Assembly (NCBI GenBank): GCA_016858145.1
Contig: JAEHOE010000032.1
Location: 868,001 to 932,000, forward strand
Reading direction: 5' to 3'
DNA length: 64,000 bases
From: Edaphochlamys debaryana
Taxonomy: Eukaryota > Chlorophyta > Chlorophyceae > Chlamydomonadales
Below, piece by piece: positions 36,381 to 47,555 of the stretch. The notes under the pieces were generated by a model. The model did no database searches, was not told where the DNA came from, and was given only the letters and a program-made list of their open reading frames with translations. The stretch's first letter is position 1. The number at the start of each line of letters is the position of its first letter. The translations under genes were made by a program, and so were the position numbers.

Positions 36381-37010
36381 TCAGGTAGACGTGGAGGCGG
36401 GGTCCATTACAAGGAGGCCGAGGGGGGGGTCGGCGCAGCGGTCGGGTAGGGCAGGGTGGACCGAGCGTGTCGGACACCCGGCGTCTTGGCGCAGGCAACA
36501 AGTAAGTCCGAGGTCTGAGACGGTGGAGTCGGGGGCGGGGGCTGCGGGAGCTGGCGGGGGTCCACGGCCACAGCGGGCGCAGGGCACTGGTGCGTCGACC
36601 GTCACGTCAGCTACATGCCGAGAGCCCCACCCTCGAGGGATTGAGGCGTTGACCAGACGCAGCGCTTCAGGTGGTCCTAGCGGCCAAGTGCTACCGTACA
36701 GAACGTAAAGCAGGTCTGGGTGCTGCGTCCTGGTGCTGTTCCGGGAGGGCGTCGGCGTTGCGATTGACGTGCTCAGGGTGTTTGAGCCAGCAGGAGTGGG
36801 CGTCACATCCGAGGGGCCAGTTGTAGCAGGGCTCCAGGGGGGGCAAGCGGGCAGCCCGTGTCGGCCCGTGCTGGCTTGCCGCCCGGCGGGATGGGGACCA
36901 GCGGCAGAGGCCTCCGCGGCAGCCCGCGCGCCTGAGTACAACAGCAGATCCCAAGCCATGAGCCAGCCCCTAGTCCAAGTCTTCACTCGCGGGCCGCGAA
37001 CATGGGGCAT
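36381..37010 (-). CDS. possible Pro/Ser/Thr-rich protein
   Basis: A single ATG-initiated frame of 209 residues. It is rich in Pro, Ser and Thr, with a middle segment (LLYVLYGSTWPLG, then LRLVNASIPRGW) that looks like ordinary protein and four cysteines near residues 150-185. It has no recognised domain, and I could not link it to other exons. It might be one exon of a gene, or a chance frame. Confidence 0.25.
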   Translation of the reverse strand: MPHVRGPRVKTWTRGWLMAWDLLLYSGARAAAEASAAGPHPAGRQASTGRHGLPACPPWSPATTGPSDVTPTPAGSNTLSTSIATPTPSRNSTRTQHPDLLYVLYGSTWPLGPPEALRLVNASIPRGWGSRHVADVTVDAPVPCARCGRGPPPAPAAPAPDSTVSDLGLTCCLRQDAGCPTRSVHPALPDRCADPPLGLLVMDPASTST

Positions 37011-37881
37011 CAGTCATGTGTGTCGTAGGCCTTGTGCCATGGGCGCCGCCTGGTGACTGGCGGGGTGGCCGGTGACGCCAGCGCCTCGAGGCTGCAGTCC
37101 GTCCACGGGGCACGGGCTCGGCCTTGCTGGGATCCTGCACCTGCTCCCGGACTGGCGCAATCCCCTCCTCGGCGGCCAGCTCGTGACCTCGTGTCACCCC
37201 CCGTGAGTGGTGACTCACACTCCATCACCTTAGCGCAACGGAGCGGGAGCGGGTATGCATCGACAGGCTCCAGCGTGAGGCAAGCGCCCGGTATGGCAGT
37301 AGAGCTTGGTTGGGGTGCCGCTGGGGCCGGAGCTGTGCGTTGGTCGGTTTGAAGCGTGTGAGGCTGGGTGGTTGGTGGCCGGATGGTGGGTGCTGGGGCG
37401 AAGCATACCAGGTTTGCCAGTGGACGTGTTGTTCCTGCCCGGTTACCATCACGTGCGTGACTTGTGAACCGCTTTGTTCCTGGCTCTCAACCTCTCAACC
37501 TGTGGAGCCTGGCCACCTGTGCAAGGACCTCAACCGTTGTTCAATTCTTTCAACGCCCCTGTCGACTTTGCATTCAATCCGCGTCACAACATTCCTCAGT
37601 GCACCCTTGTCGTACGATTGTCGTCCCGTGCTTCGTGGCCCCTGATGACCCCAAGCCAGCGCCCTGCCCGCACCCTGCCGCACGCCGCCCACCGCAGGAC
37701 GGCCGGGCATCGCACCCCCAGCCCGCGCGTGCGCTGCCGGACGCAGGATCCATCTTAACGCCACCATCCCAGCTACACGGGTCCGCTGTACAGCTACCTG
37801 TACCGATATGGTACTGTAAGCTTCGGGCGCGGCAGCCCTTCCTCCACCGCCGTACATTAGCAAAGCAAGGAAGGCCCCGCC
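37011..37881. other. no supported gene
   Basis: Spacer before the 3' end of the double glycosyltransferase gene; probably holds that gene's 3' UTR at the right side. Confidence 0.4.
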
Positions 37882-38189
37882 TCACTCCCGGATAACCGCC
37901 GCCGCGACCCCCACCGCCCACGCCGCGCCCAGGCCGGCCACCGGCCACCAACTCACGCCAATGCCGCCGCCCACGGCCGCAGTCGCCGCCGCCGCGCCTG
38001 TCGCCGCCAGCGCCAGGGCCCTGGCGGCCGCACGCATCTGCTCCTGCCGTACGATACGGACGTCGAGGCCGCAGAACCAGTCGAAGCGCATGCCGTACAG
38101 CCGTACGAACCTCATCAGCCCGCCGCCACGCACGCCGCCCTCGGGCACGTCCCCGCTGCTGGCGGCGGCGTCAGCCGCCTCCGTGGGTC

Positions 38190-38229
<40 letters not shown>

Positions 38230-41200
38230 TCCATGTCCCCTCCGTCCGCACTCGCTGCCGCCACCACCTCCTCCACCGCTGCCTGCGGGTGGGCCCTGCC
38301 TGGCACGGAGCGGGCCGACACGGGGGTCGGGACCGGGGCCGGGGCCGGGGCGGCGAAGGCGCGGGAGGCGTGTCCCCACAGGCGGCCCGCCTCCGAGATG
38401 GCTCGGTACAGGGCGGCCAGGGCGGCCCCCCGGAGCCGCAGCGACCAGGAGGGGCAGGGGTGGCGCGCCAGTCGGTCCTGGGGGCAGTGGATGGGGGGCG
38501 GGGGCTGAGGGCGAACAAGCTGTCAGGGAGGGATACCCGTTGTCAGGGCGAAGTTGCCGTGGAGAATGCAGGCATGTCGTCGGTGGGGGGCCAGGCAAGC
38601 TGAAGCAGAAAGAAGCACGTGAGTGCGACGCATTGGGTGCAGAAGATAGGGCGCCCAGCCAGGTGAGGTGCACGGCTCACTCGCTGTGTGCCTAGCTTCT
38701 TACCCGGTTGAGGCAGTGGCGTACCATCTCCAGTACGAACTCCGCGGCCGCCACCCCCAGCGCCGCCGCCGCCGACCCCGCCGCCGCGGCCCTGCCCGCA
38801 GCTGACGCGGCGGTGAGGCAATTCAGCACTCCACCCGCCCCCGCCAGGCCCGATCCAACCATCGCCGCCGCCGCTGCCACCGCCGCCGCCGCCACGCCGG
38901 CGGCGGCCCACAGCGCGAGGGCGGCGGCGTGCGCTGCCGCCAGGAGGAGGAGGAGCTCCGGCGCGTTGGGTGCGGCCCGGTAGGAGAGGCGAGGGTAGAT
39001 CTCGATCAGCTGTCCGTCGCCCAGGGCCCATTTGGCGAAGCGGAGGGGGTCGGGGCGGCCGCCGTTCCACAGCGGGTGGCGGCAGGCGGCCTGGGGCTCG
39101 GGGGCAGGGGAGGGTGAGCGGGCAGGGCGGTCTTGACAGTAGTGCTTGTTGTGGGCACAAGCCCTGCATGCCTGCTACTCGCATGTGCACCGCTGCGTTG
39201 TGCACCGCTTAGTTGCACTCCGTACTGCTCGCGTACACACCTGCGGCACCGCCAGCAGTCCCCCCGGGCAGGCCCGCAGGCAGAAGTCGATGTCCTCCCC
39301 TCCGCCCGTGCGGGGGAAGCGGCGGGCGAAGCGCTGGCCCGTGTTGCGAAGGGCGAGGTTGGCGGTGACGGCCCAGGGCAGCTGTGGGGAGGCAGCGGGG
39401 TGGGAGGGGAGCAGGGCACGTCCGTCCAGGGTGCCCAACCCGCGTGTCGGGCACTGCATGCATGGGCTGGCCTGCCCCACTCGGCCTCCCGCTTTGACCA
39501 TCATGAGGCCCCCAGGGTCGAGGGTCTGAACGCGTGCGGTGCGGAGGGAACCACGCAACGCTAGGCTGCGAAGCGTCGACCCTTCAACCCCCCTTGCTCC
39601 ACGCCGCCTCCTCCCCTCCACCTCGAGCTCACACAGCCGCGCCAGCGCCCCGCGCCAACGCCCAGCCCCAACCCCGGACCCCGCAGACCCCACCCACCCA
39701 GAAGCTGCCGTCGCTCCGCCTGCCCACCAGGCCGCTGGCGGGTAGGTCCCAGAAGAAGGACACGTCGCTCATGTGCACCGCATGGGCGCAGGCGGAGCCG
39801 CCGCGGGGCAGGAAGGTGGGGCCGGTGAAGCCGCGCGCCTGCGGGGGAAGGGAAGGGGGCCGGCGCATGGGCGGTGGTGCCCAGGTGCGTTATTTGAGGC
39901 GGCGCGGTGCGTCTATCGATATCTGCGCCGCTAGCAGGCTTTGTCCTTACAGAAACCCGCCCTCCACCCCGCCTTCATCAACCCCCATAGCGCCCGCAAT
40001 CAAGTGGCCTTCGCTTCATTGTTCCTTCCGTTACCCCAGGCGATTACGGTACCCCCTGGCGCCCCTGGAGTGACTCGCCTCGGGGTGCGCCGCCGCTGCT
40101 GCCGCGTAGGCCCCCACCAGGCCCGGCTCCGGCACCACGTCATCATCCAGCAGGACCTGACAGGGGGCGGCAGGGGAGGGGGAGGAGAGGGGAGGGGCGG
40201 GTGATAAGGGAAGGGGAGGCCTGAGGCCTGACGTGGAAGGCGCCGGCGCCACATCATGACTCAGGAGTACCTAGGGGTAGGTAAGGGGCGGAGGGGAAAG
40301 GGGCTGGGTACGGAGGGCACGGGGTACGGCACGGGGCATCATGTCGTGCACGGATGGCCATGGAAGCAGAGGGTAGAGGGTGGAGGGCGATGAGGTGCCA
40401 CGCCCCATACCCCACCCCCTATCCCCCTCCTCACCACCAGCTCCGCCAGGCTCTCATCCAGCGCCCGGTTGCGGGTGCGGGAGGCTCCCTGGTTGGAGGC
40501 GTTGAACCTGAGAGGGGCGGGTGCGTGGTGGAGGAGGGTGTGGGGTGGAGTCAAGGGGCTGGAGCCAGCAAAGGGGTGCGTTTCAAACAAGGTCGAGGGT
40601 TTGGGAATAAGGGCGGCACACCTTGACATTGCGGCGGCCGCTACCCTCCCCTGGGCCCCAGACCAGCATGCGAACCACACCCAAACGCTCCAGGTACCAC
40701 CCCACCCACCCCACCCCACCCACCTAAGCCGCACCCGCCCCAGCCGCTCGTCCCTCAGCGCCTCCAGCTCCCTCCGCACGCGCCCCGGCAGGCGAGAGGG
40801 GTGCGCGCAGTCCACCACCGCTCCAAACCGCAAGTCCGCGGCCGAGTAGCCGGGCGCACCGGGCGACGGCGGCCTGCGGGCAGGACACGTTTCAGGTCGG
40901 CGAACGGCAGCCGCGGTGAGAATGGTGGGGCAAGGTCAGGACGGCAAGGGGTAGCCAGATAGGGCGGCGAGGTGCCGTCACCAGGCTCTTGTCACCTGTG
41001 CAACACGTCGAAAACCCCATTTAAGGTTAAGGGATCGCCAGGCCCAGCAGGCTGATAAGCTCACAGCACAATCACGTACTGCCCCCGCCCCTCCCACGCA
41101 CCCCTCGCAGCCCTCCAGGATGGCCCGCAGCTCCCCCGGCTGAGCCCGGCCGCAGGGCACCAGCACGTCCACGCTGGGGGGGCCCCGCCCGCCCCAGGCA

Positions 41201-43417
41201 GCGGCGCCCACGGCCGTCCAAGCATCCAGCGCCTGCAGGGGGCATTGGGGCGCCGGAGTAAGGGAGATGAAAGTGTGGGACGCGGCTGGACAAAGGTCAC
41301 GGGGTGCCGGACGAAGCACGGAAAGCAGGACTCTGGTAGCGGACCTGTGCCGTGTTGTACAATAGGTGTGCCCCCCTCGTGTAAGCCGGGAAAGAGCGGT
41401 CCCGAGGAAGGTGTGTAAGCCCACCCCGTCTTGCAGCAGCCGCGCACCTGGAGCACCCTGTCCATGGGCGGGTAGGTGCGGGGGTACCTGGAGGGGTGGG
41501 AAGGACAGGGGCCGGGCCGGCGACTTGCTTTCCCGCAGTCGTTCCACCACATGTCCTCTCCTCTCCGACCACTCGTGCGCTTATTTCAAAGGCCCTGCTC
41601 CATGCCCCACGCCCTGAACCGCCGGCCTGGCCGCCCGCTGCCGGCCCGTAACGTCAGCAAGCACCTAGCCCGTCCGCCCGGCCGCCCACCCACCGCGGCG
41701 GCGTGTAGCCCGCATCGTCCGGCAGCTGGATGCCGCCCACTCCGTTGTGCACCACCACCGCCTGCGTGCTGCCCAGGGCGCCCAGGTGGCGGTAGAGCTC
41801 AGCCAGGAAGGGGTCGCCCACTGTGGGGGGGTGGCGGCAGGCGAGTTGGGAGGGGTTAGACTGGGTTAGACGGGGGTTTAGGCGTGGGGTTTTGGGATGA
41901 AGCATGGGTGGAGGACTCAGTCAACGCGGGCGTTTAAGGTGCCCTATGCACCTTTGCAAGCGGGCCAGGGGATTGGGGAATGTGATGGGTGGCCAAGCGC
42001 TTGCGGTCAAATCACGCCCTGCTTTCCGCGCGCCAAGCACCCACTCTGGTTGACAAAGAGCCCCGGCGGCAGCAGCGACCCAAACACGTCCAGGTGCTGT
42101 GCGTCGAGCACGGGGAAGGAGGGGTAGCCGGGGTCGGCGGCATCGAGCAGGGCCAGGCAGCGCAGGCGGCGGCGGTTGGACGCGGTTAGGCCGACAGTAG
42201 TTGGGCCGTTGGCGGTTGGGACGACGGCAGTTGGGTCGCTGGTGGTTGGGCCGTCGCTCGGGCCCGCGGGCGCCGCGGCGGCTGCAGCCGCCGGCTTGAC
42301 GATGGTGGAGGGCAGCTCCATGGTGGCGGGTGCGGCGGCGGCAGCGGTACGGGGGGCGGAGGCGGCGGTGTGGTCTTGGAAGGCGCTGAGGACGAGGCGG
42401 GGCCAGCCGGGCGGCTCCATGCGCACATCGTCGCCTGGGGAGGCGGGGGCGGGGGCAGGACAGGACGGAACGCGGTCAGGGAGTGAGCAGCATGGAGGGA
42501 GGTGAGGCGTGCTCCCAGGGCAGGGCTTCCGTCGGCGCTCACCCTCGTTCCACCCCACACGCTCCCAAGCCCGCCCTTCCCTTGCACCTTGACCCCTCCC
42601 CCATCCCTTCCTCACCCAGCAGGACCAGGTGCGTGGCCCCCAGCTCCCGCGCCGCCACCTCCGCCAGGCGGCCCCACATCCAGCACACAGGGCCGGGGGG
42701 CAGCGCCGCCAGCTCCGCCGCCCCAAACACCACCAGCCGTACAGGCACCCCCGCGAAGGCACCCAGCAGCTGCCCCTCCCGCGCCCGCAGCGCCGCGTCG
42801 TGCTCGTCCACCCCCAGGGCCACGCACACGTCGGCGACTGCCGTACTTGCCGTACCCGCCGTACGGCCGGCCCAGGAGCTGGTGGTGGAGGTGCTGGTTA
42901 GCGGAGGGGTGTCATCACCGATGGAGAGCCCGCCGTCAGCGGCAGGCACAGCAGCGGCGGCGGAGCCGGCGCGGGCGGCGGGGCCGTCGGCAAGGGCGGC
43001 GGTGGGGGCAGCGGCGGCAATGGGGGCGGCGGCCAGGCCACTAGAGAGGTGGTGGGGCTGCCGCTTGACGTCACCGCCGGTGGAGGTGCGGGCGGAGGGG
43101 CCGTCGGCAAGGGGAGGCGGCAGGCGGGCCAGGTGCTTGGGGCCTCCGCTTACGTCATGGTCACCTGTGTCGTCCAAGGAGGCCCTCAGCGCCCGCAGCC
43201 GCCCCACCAGGCCATCCAGGTCCCCGGGCCCCGCACAGCCCCGACTCGTGACGGGCAGCAGCAGGCCCAGGCGGGGCCCAGAGCAGGCCCTGCCGCCGCC
43301 GCTGATGGAAGCGGCGAGGCCGCCGCCGTCGCCGCCAGGCCGCTGAGGCCCGGCGCTGCCGCCAGCGTTTGGGCGGTGGGCGGCGGCGGCGAGGGACGGC
43401 AGCGCCGCCGCGGCCAT
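37882..43417 (-). CDS. glycosyltransferase with two GT-A-like regions and C-terminal membrane segments
   Basis: Exons 43417-42616, 42434-42045, 41820-41694, 41487-41448, 41232-41102, 40873-40724, 40507-40435, 40156-40079, 39838-39698, 39381-39241, 39090-38704 and 38477-38115 keep phase and give 940 residues. The first region has LGLLLPVTSRG, THLVLLGDDVR (Asp-Asp metal site) and VFGSLLPPGLFVNQ. The second is GT2-like: VDVLVPCGRAQPGELRAILE, SRTRNRALDESL, LLDDDVVPEPGLV and GGEDIDFCLR. After it come long Ala/Leu/Val-rich membrane-type helices. Known role of such folds: transfer of sugar from a nucleotide sugar. The frame closes at 38115, but a second frame from about 38240 to the stop at 37882 encodes a convincing further membrane region. 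The intron after 40079 appears to begin GC. Confidence 0.65.
38192..38228. repeat. (CCG)12 trinucleotide tract
   Basis: Uninterrupted CCG repeat in the last exon of the double glycosyltransferase. The likely reading frame changes across it, from a poly-Ala frame to the frame encoding the membrane tail. Confidence 0.9.
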
Positions 43418-45095
43418 GGGCGCCGCGGCACGGCCACTAGGCCGTGGGACGTCGGAGGCGGTTGGGGGCGGGGGCGAAAAGCGGTGAGGCACGAACCTTG
43501 GGCGCGAGGCTTGATCTTGGCTCTGGTTTGGGAGCTGGAGGAGAGAGGCCGTCGCAGCGCTGCAACCTCGTCCGCAACAGTGCTTGGCCTGGAGACACAG
43601 CAGTGTTGCGCCAGGCTCTTGGCAGTATTCCCACTCCCGACATGAGGCGGCGAGGCGACGGAGCCGCCGGGAAACCCACGGCAGCGCGAGCAGCCTGCCC
43701 GGGGCTTCACGGCTCGCCTCACGGGTCGTGACGCTGCCCACCCGCCGGAGGCAGATGGGCTCACGACACCTCGCTGGCGCCGCAGCCTCGACTGCCCCCG
43801 GTGTGTCGGGCCAGAGCTTGGTCCAACTAGGACCACGGCGCCAGTCAGGACTCGACGTGGGTATGCAAGTGGTCGCGGCTTGGGCCCCGACCGCCCCACA
43901 ACCCGGGTGCGCTTACATGCCACACAGGCTCAGCCTGGGCTCAGCCCACCTCTGCCTCCGCCGCTCAACGTTGCCGGGTCGCTCAAACCCCGCCCCGACA
44001 GCCCTGCGCTCCAGCCTGCAGTTACATTGGCGCAAGGGAGGGACCAGGGCACGCGCCCACATTGCCCTCCTGCAGCCCGCCTCCGTCCAACACCCCTTTC
44101 CCCACGTCCCCACGCCAAGACAGTGCTACAGCCCCTCGCCAGGGGCCGGCCCCGCTGCATCATTCGTTGTACATCAGTACGGCCCGTACGGCGCCGCACT
44201 GGCGGTATCGCCTGCGGGCCCGTGCAGAAACGACATTCCAGAATGAAGAAAGGACAGAGCACACAACGCACATACGCTGGGCATGAAGGAAGAACCCCAC
44301 ATGGCAAGCCCCACATTCCTGGACGCGCTGTTCTGACCCATGCCGCTGGCACGATTCGCTCTAAATCATGCAGCGCCTGCCAGCGTTTCAAAATTAACAG
44401 CGCACCAGCTCCTCCCAGTTAGCAAGCAGCACAGTGCAAGCCAGCCGCCACCTTCGCCCAACGCCGGATCGGCACACAATGTGACTTGTGTCGGGCCTGC
44501 AACGAACACGCCACGAGGCCTGTCGCTCGGGTCCCCCCGCATCCCCACAGGTTCGCACGAGCCCAGGTCCCAGCTCTTGCCTAGGTCCCGAGCCACTAAC
44601 CGGGAATTCACTGAGCTCAAGTCAACCACCTGACCCCTGCCGCACTCAAGCCGCCACCCCGCAGCCGCAGCCGTGAACAACACATCCACCCGAGATCAGT
44701 GCCTCGGCCGCGCTGACGCAAAGAAGCAACGCTCCCACCACCGCCCATCCAGAGGGAATCTCCAACGTTGTTTGGGCAAGCCTGGTGGCCAGTCGGGCCA
44801 TCCCCGCCTGCAGCGCCCGCAGCCTCGCACAAGCCATTGGCCCCCCCCGCCCCTCGCAGCTGCTCCGCTCCAGCGGCGTCTGGCGGCCCCTCGCCGCTCG
44901 TGCGCTCGTCGCGTGTGTCGGGCTCCTTCGTCGCCTCCACGCTACCTGCCCCGAACAAGGCTGCTGCCGTCCAGCATCAACGGCAACAACGTGCGCCCAA
45001 CCGCCCAACAGAAACTGCCGCTCCTGCGCTGCGTCAACTCCGCCGCTCAGCCCCCGCCTTAATCCAGGCGGTTCCGGGCCCGTTACGTAACGTCC
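43418..45095. other. spacer and 3' UTR of the GT25-type gene
   Basis: Between two minus-strand genes. A TGTAA candidate (minus strand, near 44024) could end the GT25-type transcript. A frame at 44646-45008 contains one hydrophobic segment but has no splice or family support and is not called. Confidence 0.4.
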
Positions 45096-46787
45096 TCATT
45101 TGACCGTGGTCAAACCCTGGATCCCGATGACGCGCGGGCACGTGACGTACACGTCCAGCACCCCGTCTGACGCCAGATCGCGGTACCACAGATCCACCTC
45201 CCGTGTGACGGGCATGTTCTTCAGCATCCGTACGGCACCCTTGTACGAGAACAGTAATGCCGTATTTCGGCTGAACGTCATCCGCGCGGGCACAAGCCGA
45301 GGTGAGCGCAGCCACGACCGCGGCATGAGGATCCCCAGTAATGCGTCGGTTAGTCGGTTGAGGGCGCAGAAGTTGTCGGTTGAGTCCAGGCCCACCATGT
45401 CGTAGCAGGGGTCCAGGTACTGCAGAGATCGGCCCAGGGCCGCAACCGACTCCTTAGTCACAACGGCGTCGTCCTGTGGGCGGGCGGGCGGGCGGGTTAA
45501 GAACAGGAGTGCCAGGCCAGGCGGGTGGGTGCGAGCTCGGAGTTAGGAAGTTGCGCCGGAGGGGTGAGCGCTTTGGCAGACACACCACCGACCCTCATGC
45601 GACCGGTACCCCCCCTGGAACGCAACCGCCGGTCGCCTCAGTCCCCGCCTGCTGCATTCTTCCGCCAGTCTCTCCGCCACCTCCTTTCCCCCTCCTCCCA
45701 CCAGCTCCCTTCAACCCATCCCCTCTCCCAAGCTCCCGGTAACCCCCAGCGCGTGCCCGTTCACCCCCGACCCCCACCGCCCGGCCCCACCTCGAACAGC
45801 AACAGGTGCCGCTTAACCCGCTCCGAGGGCGGAATGCCCACACGCGTCATCTCCAACGTCCAATTCTGAACCGCGAGCAGGTGCGATGCCGCGATGCCCA
45901 GCAGGCTGAGGTTCACCACGTTTTCCTCCTCGTCGAACAGCGGCGCTGCCCCGCTAAACCCGAACCAGTATAGCAGCTTGGATAGCGCGCCGAGCGGTCG
46001 CGCGTGTGTCTCTGGTGCCACGACGCGCCGCGCCATGAGGTCTAGAATCTGGGCCCGGGGCGCCGCGTGCGCCCAGAAGCCCGGGAAGAGCGTGCAGGGC
46101 GCGTGCGACAGCACGTCCCCGCCGTTCTCCTTGAACCACTGGCACAGCCCGGGCGCGATGCTCTTGCGCTCTTCGCTCCAGTAGCTATGGATCTGAGGGG
46201 GTGGATGGGCGTGGGAAAGGGGAGCGTTAAGCGGGTGTGAGGTTTGGGGGGCCGTGGAGCGCTCACGAGGGGGTGAACACTGGAAGGGGAAGCAGGCGAG
46301 GGGGTCCCCGGCTCGGTGCATTGCAGGTGCTTTAGATCCAAGCATAGCCCACGTGAGGACTTGGCCCGAACTCCAGCGCTCAATCCTCCTGGCGTGGCCG
46401 GGCGACACGCACCCGCCCACGGCACTCTTGATAGTTCCCGCACTCCCCCACCCCCCACCCCCCCTGACTGCGGCCTACCATGTAGATGTCAGTTATCTTC
46501 GGCACCTCGTTGTGAGGTGCACACGGCACAATCAAGGGGCCATCGGATTGCACCTTCTTGGCTGAGCTCGCCCAGTGGAAGCCCAGGACGACCGCCAGGA
46601 ATATCAGCGGTATGCACATCAGCAGCACCAGTACCCGACATGCGAGCCGGCCACGCCGACCATCGCGATGCTGGGTTGGCAGCAGCGGCCGCAGGGGCCC
46701 GTCGCGGCCTGGGCTCAGCGGCCCCACTTTGGAGTGCTGTGGACTAGTGATGTTGGGCGTGCTCGGTCTATGCGCCCGGGTCACCAT
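45096..46787 (-). CDS. GT25-family-type glycosyltransferase, type II membrane protein
   Basis: Exons 46787-46479, 46192-45791 and 45473-45096 (309, 402 and 378 nt, phase 0) encode 362 residues. The N-terminus has a basic cytosolic tail, then one transmembrane anchor (VLVLLMCIPLIFLAVVLGF), the layout of Golgi or ER glycosyltransferases. The metal-site motif LLFEDDAVV spans the exon 2/3 junction, and FSYKGAVRMLKNMPVTREVD matches the A-Y/S-GA-LL-P-D block of GT25 enzymes. GT25 members transfer galactose or glucose to protein or lipid acceptors; the acceptor here is unknown. The start is the first in-frame ATG before the anchor. Confidence 0.7.
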
Positions 46788-47555
46788 TCTCGCGACCCGC
46801 GCCAAACGCGGGCCGGCGCTGCGCTCGACTCCCCGCGCACCACCTAACGAATCGTGTGGTACTACTTGTGCGCTGTGCGTTCAACTACTCATGCTTCTCG
46901 CAGTGGCGCGCTCGATCGGCCTTGCCCTCCCTCTCCGACCTCGCCAGGCGCCCAAGTCAGTACATCTAGTCTGTAGTAAGATACGGGTGCGTAGGGCCTT
47001 CACTGTTTGCCGCTTGAGTGACGCGCGGGATGAGAAAATGGGAATCGACCGACAGCTGTCAGTGCGTGCGTTAACGGCGGAGATATGTACGTCCGGTTCA
47101 CACTGCGAAGTACAGGCCCATTGAAACACCTCTGGACTGCATACACATCGCGTGCCTTCGGTAAGGCGGGTAAGGGGGAAAAGCCCACCGGCGAGTCTGG
47201 CAGGGGGGATGGTGATGAGATGACTGGAAGCTGGCCAGACTGGTACGGTTGTGTGGCACGACGTCATACATCATTGTCGTTGTCGGCTTCACAGAAGACT
47301 GCCACCGGCCATTAACGACACGCCCAATTCGTCCATACCAGCCGTACTGGGCCGCAGTTGCCTATCAGGGCAAGCTGTTGTACCACAGGGCTCGGCGAGC
47401 ACCACGCCAGGGAGACTCCCGATGCCCTGGGCACACACGCAGGCCACCGCAGGACCGTGCCCCAACCCGCTTCTCCAAGCCCGCTCCCTCCAGACCGCCC
47501 CTTCGCGTCGGCTCCGGCTTCAGCAGCTGCCTCCCTCCTGCCCCATGGTCCTGCC
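46788..47555. other. intergenic, no gene seen
   Basis: Contains the promoter of the GT25-type gene on the left and the 3' UTR of the rhodanese/hydrolase gene on the right, both by position only. Confidence 0.5.

Noticed and set aside
42539..43741. Extension of the glycosyltransferase start upstream to 43741
   Set aside because: No ATG in that frame before 43417 and the extra residues are Arg/Ser-rich without conservation signals.
44646..45008. 120-codon minus-strand ORF with a hydrophobic helix
   Set aside because: Lies where the 3' UTR of the GT25-type gene is expected, with no splice sites, no family and many arginines typical of GC-rich chance frames.
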